Positions 56,601 to 64,000 of a stretch of 64,000 nucleotides of DNA are shown in pieces. This DNA comes from Impatiens glandulifera (lineage: Eukaryota > Streptophyta > Magnoliopsida > Ericales > Balsaminaceae). The notes below the pieces were generated by a model, which saw only the letters and a program-made list of their open reading frames with translations, did not search any database and had not been told where the DNA came from. The number at the start of each line of letters is the position of its first letter. The first letter of the stretch is position 1. Position numbers and translations under genes: made by a program. Location: NCBI RefSeq assembly GCF_907164915.1, contig NC_061870.1, forward strand, positions 479,501 to 543,500, written 5' to 3'.

Positions 56601-59600
56601 GTTGTTGGCTGGCTAAGTCTAGACCGAGTGAAGTTGTTGGCTGGCTAAGTCTTGACCGAGGGAAGTTGTTGACTGGCTAAGTCAGAGCGAGGGAAGTTGT
56701 TGGCTGGCTAAGTCAGACCGAGAGAAATTGTTGGATGGCTAAGTCAGACCGTGGGAAGTTGTTGGCTGGCTAAGTCAGATCGAGAGAAGTTGTTGGCTGG
56801 CTAAGTTAGACCGAGAGAAGTTGTTGGCTGGCTAAGTAAGGACTGATCGAAGTTGTTGGATGGCTAAGTCAGACCGTGAGAAGTTGATGGCTGGCTAAGT
56901 CTGGACCGAGGGAATTTTTTGGCTGGCTAAGTCAGTCCGAAGGAAGTTGTTGGCTTGCTAAGTTTGGTCCGAGGGAAGTTGTTGGCTGGCTAAGTCAGAG
57001 CGAGGGAAGTTGTTGGCTGGCTAAGTCAGACCGAGGGAGTTGTTGGCTGGCTAAGTCTGGACCGAGGGAAGTTGTTGACTAATTATGTCAGACCAAGAGT
57101 AGTTGTTGGCTGGCTAAGTCCGGACCGAAAGAAGTTGTTGGTTGGCTAAGTCAGACCGAGGGAAGTTGTTGGCTGGCTAAGTCAAACCGAGAGAAGTTGT
57201 TGGTTGGCTAAGTCAGACCGAGAGAAGTTGTTGGCTGGTTAAGTCAGACCGAGGGAAGTTTTTGGCTAGCTAAGTCTGGACCGAGGAAAGTTGTTGACTG
57301 GCTAAGTGTGGACCGAGGGAATTTGTTGGCTGGCTAAGTTTGGACGGAGAGAAGTTGTGGGCTGGCTAAGTCTGGATCGAGGAAAGTTGTTGGCTGGCTA
57401 AGTCAGGACCGAGGGAAGTTGTTGGCTGGCTAAGTCAGACCGAGAGAAGTTGTTGGCTGGCTAAGTCAGACCGAGGGAAGTTGTTGGCTGGCTATGTCTG
57501 GACCGAGGGAAGTTGTTGGCTAGCTAAGTCAAACCGAGGGAAGTTTTTTGCTGGCTAAGTCAGATCGAGGGAAGTTGTGGCTGGCTAAGTTTAGACCGAG
57601 TGAAGTTGTTGGCTGGCTAAGTTTGGACCGAGGGAAGTAGTTGACTAGTTAAGTCAGACTGAGGGAAGTTGTTGTCTGGCTAGGTTTGGACCGAAAGAAG
57701 TTGTCGGTTGGCTAAGTCAGACCGAGGGAAGTTGTTGGCTGGCTAAGTCAGACCGAGAGAAGTTGTTGGCTGGCTAAGTCAGACCGAGAGAAGTTGTTGG
57801 CTGGCTAAGTAAGGACTGAGGGAAGTTATTGGCTGGTTAAGTCAGACCGAGGGTAGTTGTTGGCTAGCTAAGTCAGACCAAGAGAAGTTGTTGGTTGTCT
57901 AAGTCAGACCGAGAAAAGATGTTGGCTGGCTAAGTATGGACTGAGGGAAGTTGTTGGCTGGCTAAGTCAGACCGAGGGAAATTGTTGGCTGACTAAGTCA
58001 GACCGAGAGAAGTTGTTGGCTGGCTAAGTCAGACCGAGGGAAGTTGTTGGCTGGCTAAGTCTGGACCGAGGGAAGTTATTGGCTGGCTAAGCCAAACCGA
58101 GGGAAGTTGTTTGCTGGCTAAGTTAGATCGAGGGAAGTTGTTGGTTGGATAAGTCTAGACCGAGTGAAGTTGTTGGCTGGCTAAGTCTGGACCGAGGGAA
58201 GATGTTGGCTCGCTAAGTCAGGTCTGAGGGAAGTTGTTGGATGGCTTAGTCAGACGGAGGGAAGTTGTTGGTTGGTAAAGTCTGCACTGAGGGAAGTTGT
58301 TGGCTGGCTAAGTCAGACCGAGGGAAGTTGTTGGCTGGCTAAGTCTGGACCGAGGGAAGTTGTTGGCTGGCTAAGTCTGGACCGAGGGAAGTTGTTGGCT
58401 GGCTAAGTCAGGGCTGAGGGAAGTTGTTGGCAGGCTTAGTCAGACCGAGGGAAGTTGTCTGCTGGCTAAGTCTGGACCGAGGGAAGTTGTTGGCTGGCTA
58501 AGTCAAACCGAGGGGAGTTTTTTGCTGGCTAAGTCAGATGGAGGGAAGTTGTTGGCTGGCTAAGTATAGACCAAGTGAAGTTGTTGGCTGGCTAAGTCTG
58601 GATCGAGGGAAGTAGTTGACTGGTTAAGTCAGACCGAGGGAAGTTGTTGGCTGGCTAGGTCTGGACTGAAAGAAGTTGTCGGTTGGCTAAGTCACCGAGG
58701 GAAGTTGTTGACTGGCTAAGTCAGACCGAGAGAAGTTATTGGCTGACTAAGTCAGACCGAGAGAAGTTGTTGGCTGGCTAAGTAAGAACTGAGGGAAGTT
58801 GGTGGCTGGCTAAGTCAGACCGAGGGAAGTTGTTGGCTGGCTAAGTCAGACCGAAAGAAGTTGTTGGCTGGCTAAGTCAGACCGAGAAAAGATGTTGGCT
58901 GGCTAATTAAGGACTGAGGGAAGTTGTTGTCTGGCTATGTCAGACCGAGGGAAGTTGTTGGTTGGCTAAGTCAGACAGAGAGAAGTTGTTGGCTGGCTAA
59001 GTCAGACCGAGGGAAGTTGTTGGCTGGCTAATTCTGGACCGAGGGAAGTTGTTGGCTGGTTAAGTCAAACCGAGGGAAGTTGTTTGCTAGCTAAGTTAGA
59101 TCGAGGGAAGTTGTTGGCTGGCTAAGTCTAGACCGAGTGAAGTTGTTGGCTGGCTAAGTCTGGACCGAGGGAAGTTGTTGGCTGGCTATGTCAGGACTGA
59201 GGGAAGTTGTTGGCTGGCTTAGTCAGAACAAGGGAAGTTGTTGGTTGGCTAAGTCTGCACCGAGGGAAGTTGTTGGCTGGCTAAGTTAGACCGAGGGAAG
59301 TTGTTGGCTGGCTATGTCAGACCGAGAGAAGTTGTTGGCTGGCTATGTCTGGAACGAGGGAAGTTGTTGGCTGGATAAGTAAGAGCGATGGAAGTTGTCG
59401 ACTTGCTAAGTCTAGACCAAAGGAAGTTGTTGGTTGGCTAAGTCAGACAGAGGGAAGTTGTTGTATGGCTAAGTCTGGTCCGAGGGAACTTGTTGGCTAG
59501 ATAAGTCAAACCAAGGGAAGTTATTGGCTAGCTAAGTCTGGACCGAGGAAAGTTGTTGACTGGCTAAGTCTGGACCGAGGGAATTTGTTGGCTGGCTAAG

Positions 59601-62600
59601 TCTGGACCAAGGGAAGTTGTTGGCTGGCTAAGTCTGGATCGAGGGAAGTTGTTGGCTGGCTAAGTCAGGACCAAGGGAAGTTGTTGGCTGGCTAAGTCAG
59701 ACTGAGGGAAGTTGTTTACTGGCGAAGTCTGGACCGAGGTAAGTTTTTGGCTTGCTAAGTCAGACCGAGAGAAGTTGTTGGCTGGCTAAGTAAGACCGAG
59801 GGAAGTTGTTGGCTGGCTAAGTCTGGATCGAGGGAATTTGTTGGCTGGCTAAGTCAGACCGAGGGAAGTTGTTGGCTTGCTATGTCTGGACCGAGGGAAG
59901 TTGTTGGCAGGCTAAGTAAGGACTGAGGGAAGTTATTGGCTGGCTAAGTCAGACCGAGGGAAGTTGTTGGCTGGCTAAGTCAGACCGAGAGAAGTTGTTG
60001 GCTGGCTAAGTCAGACCGAGGGAAGTTGTTGGCTGGCTATGTCTGGACCGAGGGAAGTTGTTGGCTGGCTAAGTCAAACCGAGGGAAGTTTTTTGCTGGC
60101 TAAGTCAGATCGAGGGAAGTTGTGGCTGGCTAAGTTTAGACCGAGTGAAGTTGTTGGCTGGCTAAGTTTGGACCGAGGGAAGTAGTTGACTAGTTAAGTC
60201 AGACTGAGGGAAGTTGTTGTCTGGCTAGGTTTGGACCGAAAGAAGTTGTCGGTTGGCTAAGTCAGACCGAGGGAAGTTGTTGGCTGGCTAAGTCAGACCG
60301 AGAGAAGTTGTTGGCTGGCTAAGTCAGACCGAGAGAAGTTGTTGGCTGGCTAAGTAAGGACTGAGGGAAGTTATTGGCTGGTTAAGTCAGACCGAGGGTA
60401 GTTGTTGGCTAGCTAAGTCAGACCGAGAGAAGTTGTTGGTTGTCTAAGTCAGACCGAGAAAAGATGTTGGCTGGCTAAGTATGGACTGAGGGAAGTTGTT
60501 GGCTGGCTAAGTCAGACCGAGGGAAATTGTTGGCTGACTAAGTCAGACCGAGAGAAGTTGTTGGCTGGCTAAGTCAGACCGAGGGAAGTTGTTGGCTGGC
60601 TAAGTCTGGACCGAGGGAAGTTATTGGCTGGCTAAGCCAAACCGAGGGAAGTTGTTTGCTGGCTAAGTTATATCGAGGGAAGTTGTTGGTTGGATAAGTC
60701 TAGACCGAGTGAAGTTGTTGGCTGGCTAAGTCTGGACCGAGGGAAGATGTTGGCTCGCTAAGTCAGGTCTGAGGGAAGTTGTTGGATGGCTTAGTCAGAC
60801 GGAGGGAAGTTGTTGGTTGGTAAAGTCTGCACTGAGGGAAGTTGTTGGCTGGCTAAGTCAGACCGAGGGAAGTTGTTGGCTGGCTAAGCCAAACCGAGGG
60901 AAGTTGTTTGCTGGCTAAGTTAGATTGAGGGAAGTTGTTGGCTGGCTAAGTCTGGACCGAGGGAAGTTGTTGGCTGGCTAAGTCAGGGCTGAGGGAAGTT
61001 GTTGGCAGGCTTAGTCAGACCGAGGGAAGTTGTCTGCTGGCTAAGTCTGGACCGAGGGAAGTTGTTGGCTGGCTAAGTCAAACCGAGGGGAGTTTTTTGC
61101 TGGCTAAGTCAGATGGAGGGAAGTTGTTGGCTGGCTAAGTATAGACCAAGTGAAGTTGTTGGCTGGCTAAGTCTGGATCGAGGGAAGTAGTTGACTGGTT
61201 AAGTCAGACCGAGGGAAGTTGTTGGCTGGCTAGGTCTGGACTGAAAGAAGTTGTCGGTTGGCTAAGTCACCGAGGGAAGTTGTTGACTGGCTAAGTCAGA
61301 CCGAGAGAAGTTGTTGGCTGACTAAGTCAGACCGAGAGAAGTTGTTGGCTGGCTAAGTAAGAACTGAGGGAAGTTGTTGGCTGGCTAAGTCAGACCGAGG
61401 GAAGTTGTTGGCTGGCTAAGTCAGACCGAGAGAAGTTGTTGGCTGGCTAAGTCAGACCGAGAAAAGATGTTGGCTGGCTAATTAAGGACTGAGGGAAGTT
61501 GTTGTCTGGCTATGTCAGACCGAGGGAAGTTGTTGGTTGGCTAAGTCAGACAGAGAGAAGTTGTTGGCTGGCTAAGTCAGACCGAGGGAAGTTGTTGGCT
61601 GGCTAATTCTGGACCGAGGGAAGTTGTTGGCTGGTTAAGTCAAACCGAGGGAAGTTGTTTGCTAGCTAAGTTAGATCGAGGGAAGTTGTTGGCTGGCTAA
61701 GTCTAGACCGAGTGAAGTTGTTGGCTGGCTAAGTCTGGACCGAGGGAAGTTGTTGGCTGGCTATGTCAGGACTGAGGGAAGTTGTTGGCTGGCTTAGTCA
61801 GAACAAGGGAAGTTGTTGGTTGGCTAAGTCTGCACCGAGGGAAGTTGTTGGCTGGCTAAGTTAGACCGAGGGAAGTTGTTGGCTGGCTATGTCAGACCGA
61901 GAGAAGTTGTTGGCTGGCTATGTCTGGAACGAGGGAAGTTGTTGGCTGGATAAGTAAGAGCGATGGAAGTTGTCGACTTGCTAAGTCTAGACCAAAGGAA
62001 GTTGTTGGTTGGCTAAGTCAGACAGAGGGAAGTTGTTGTATGGCTAAGTCTGGTCCGAGGGAACTTGTTGGCTAGATAAGTCAAACTAAGGGAAGTTATT
62101 GGCTAGCTAAGTCTGGACCGAGGAAAGTTGTTGACTGGCTAAGTCTGGACCGAGGGAATTTGTTGGCTGGCTAAGTCTGGACCAAGGGAAGTTGTTGGCT
62201 GGCTAAGTCTGGATCGAGGGAAGTTGTTGGCTGGCTAAGTCAGGACCAAGGGAAGTTGTTGGCTGGCTAAGTCAGACTGAGGGAAGTTGTTTACTGGCTA
62301 AGTCTGGACCGAGGTAAGTTTTTGGCTTTCTAAGTCAGACTGAGGGAAGTTGTTGGCTGGCTAAATCAGACCGAGGGAAGTTGTTGGTTGGCTAAGTTAG
62401 ACCAAGAGAACTTGTTGGCTGGCTAAGTCAGACCGAGAGAAGTTGTTGGCTGGGTAAGTAAGAAACGAGGGATGTTGTTGGCTGGCTAAGTCAGACCAAG
62501 AGAAGTTGTTGGCTGGCTAAGTCAGACCGAGGGAAGTTGTTGGCTGGCTAAGTCAGATCGAGAGAAGTTGTTGGCTGGATAAGTTAGACCGAGCGAAGTT

Positions 62601-64000
62601 GTTGCCTGGCTAAGTAAGGACTGAGGGAAGTTGTTGGATGGCTAAGTGAGACCGAGGGAAGTTGTTGGCTAGCTAAGTCAGACCGAGAGAAGTTGTTGGT
62701 TGGCTAAGTCAGACCGAGGGAAGTTGTTGGCTGGCTAAGTCTGGATCGAGGGAATTTGTTGGCTGGCTAAGTCAGACCGAGGGAAGTTGTTGGCTTGCTA
62801 AGTCTAGACCGAGGGAAGTTGTTGGCAGGCTAAGTAAGGACTGAGGGAAGTTGTTGGCTGGCTAAGTCAGACCGAGGGAAGTTGTTGGCTGGCTAAGTCA
62901 GACCGAGAGAAGTTGTTGGCTGGCTAAGTCAGACTGAGGGAAGTTGTTGGCTGGCTATGTCATGACCGAGGGAAGTTGTTGGCTGGCTAAGTCAAACCGA
63001 GGGAAGTTTTTTGCTGGCTAAGTCAGATCGAGGGAAGTTGTGGCTGGCTAAGTCTAGACCGAGTGAAGTTGTTGGCTGGCTAAGTTTGGACCGAGGGAAG
63101 TAGTTGACTAGTTAAGTCAGACTGAGGGAAGTTGTTGTCTGGCTAGGTTTGGACCGAAAGAAGTTGTCGGTTGGCTAAGTCAGACCGAGGGAAGTTGTTG
63201 GCTGGCTAAGTCAGACCGAGAGAAGTTGTTGGCTGGCTAAGTCAGACCGAGAGAAGTTGTTGGCTGGCTAAGTAAGGACTGAGGGAAGTTATTGGCTGGC
63301 TAAGTCAGACCGAGGGAAGTTGTTGGCTAGCTAAGTCAGACCGAGAGAAGTTGTTGGATGGCTAAGTCAGACCGAGAAAAGATGTTGGCTGGCTAAGTAG
63401 GGACTGAGGGAAGTTATTGGCTGGTTAAGCCAAACCGAGGGAAGTTGTTTGCTGGCTAAGTTAGATCGAGGGAAGTTGTTGGTTGGCTAAGTCTAGACCG
63501 AGTGAAGTTGTTGGCTGGCTAAGTCTGGACCGAGGGAAGATGTTGGCTCGCTAAGTCAGGTCTGAGGGAAGTTGTTGGATGGCTTTGTCAGATGGAGGGA
63601 AGTTGTTGGTTGGTAAAGTCTGCACTGAGGGAAGTTGTTGGCTGGCTAAGTCAGACCGAGGGAAGTTGTTGGCTGGCTAAGTCAGACCGAGAGAAGTTGT
63701 TGGCTGGCTAAGTCAGACCGAGAGAAGTTGTTGGCTGGCTAAGTAAGGACTGAGGGAAGTTATTGGCTGGCTAAGTCAGACCGAGGGAAGTTGTTGGCTG
63801 ACTAAGTCAGACCGAGAGAAGTTGTTGGCTAGCTAAGTCAGACCGAGGGAAGTTGTTGGCTGGCTAAGTCTGGATCGAGGGAATTTGTTGGCTGGTTAAG
63901 TCAGACCGAGGGAAGTTGTTGGCTTGCTAAGTCTGGACCGATGGAAGTTGTTGGCAGGCTAAGTAAGGACTGAGGGAAGTTGTTGGCTGGCTAAGTCAGA
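53619..64000. repeat. Minisatellite array, 31/32-bp unit, part 2 (runs off the window)
   Basis: The same unit as 41038-43350 continues for 10.4 kb (about 330 copies) to the last base. Larger blocks are repeated within it: the run GTCTGGATAGAGGG...TTAAACCGAGGGAATTTTTTTG occurs at about 54168 and 56522, and GGGAAGTTTTTTGCTGGC at about 57538, 60083 and 63003. No gene lies in it. Confidence 0.97.
57500..62330. repeat. Two tandem ~2.55-kb higher-order blocks of the satellite
   Basis: From about 57500 to 59750 and again from about 60045 to 62330 the same ordered series of variant units recurs almost base for base (shared odd units: AAGTTGTGGCTGGC, GTCACCGAGG, TCAGAACAAGGG). The offset is 2545-2576 bases. 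A difference in unit composition near 58330-58390 against 60880-60960 shows small changes between the blocks. Confidence 0.8.

Overview
This is nuclear DNA of a flowering plant, most likely a eudicot. The evidence is AT-rich intergenic DNA, a PSI1-type gene with twelve coding exons and GT/AG introns, hAT MITEs with 8-bp target duplications, and plant LTR retrotransposons primed by tRNA-Met. I cannot name the species. No bacterial, organellar or viral genome is present.

Layout. 1-3.2 kb: AT-rich DNA holding a small Mutator-like element with ~570-bp terminal inverted repeats (490-1889). 3.25-15.55 kb (minus): the only gene that looks intact, a PSK SIMULATOR (PSI1)-like gene; I could splice all twelve coding exons in frame to a 642-residue protein. 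Its large introns hold three hAT-type MITEs, a 320-bp near-perfect hairpin flanked by 104-bp direct repeats and two broken tRNA-Arg(CCU)-like sequences, and an LTR-like remnant. A TATA motif lies near 16.27 kb. 16.3-19.9 kb: AT-rich DNA, a ~180-bp TA microsatellite and a Copia gag fragment.

19.95-31.02 kb: a decayed Gypsy chromovirus (plus strand) whose 5' LTR is split by a 3.4-kb LTR element (20256-23659, minus). The inserted element keeps gag and protease but has lost most of RT, RNase H and integrase. 31-41 kb: AT-rich DNA, an LTR/zinc-knuckle fragment, a possible small unknown gene (36.2-36.8 kb), a truncated acyl-CoA thioesterase 2 pseudogene (37.6-39.4 kb) interrupted by a 0.7-kb LTR relic, and an LTR end with a tRNA-Arg-type primer site (~40.7 kb).

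41.04-64.0 kb: a minisatellite with a 31/32-bp unit that runs off the window end and shows 2.3-2.9-kb higher-order duplications. A 10.26-kb SIRE-like Copia element (43356-53618) with two 2404-bp LTRs is inserted in it, flanked by a 5-bp duplication of satellite sequence. Each LTR carries a dense field of TTAGAC/GTCTAA palindromes, including five ~136-bp tandem units.

The genes do not form a pathway. One conserved signalling gene sits at the edge of a repeat-dominated region where elements have nested (LTR element in Gypsy LTR, Copia in satellite, relic in a thioesterase intron). The least ordinary items are the satellite with its possible Ogre/Tat-type neighbour, the palindromic LTRs, the intronic hairpin and the deletion-derivative LTR element. 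All readings are by eye, so identities and copy numbers are approximate.
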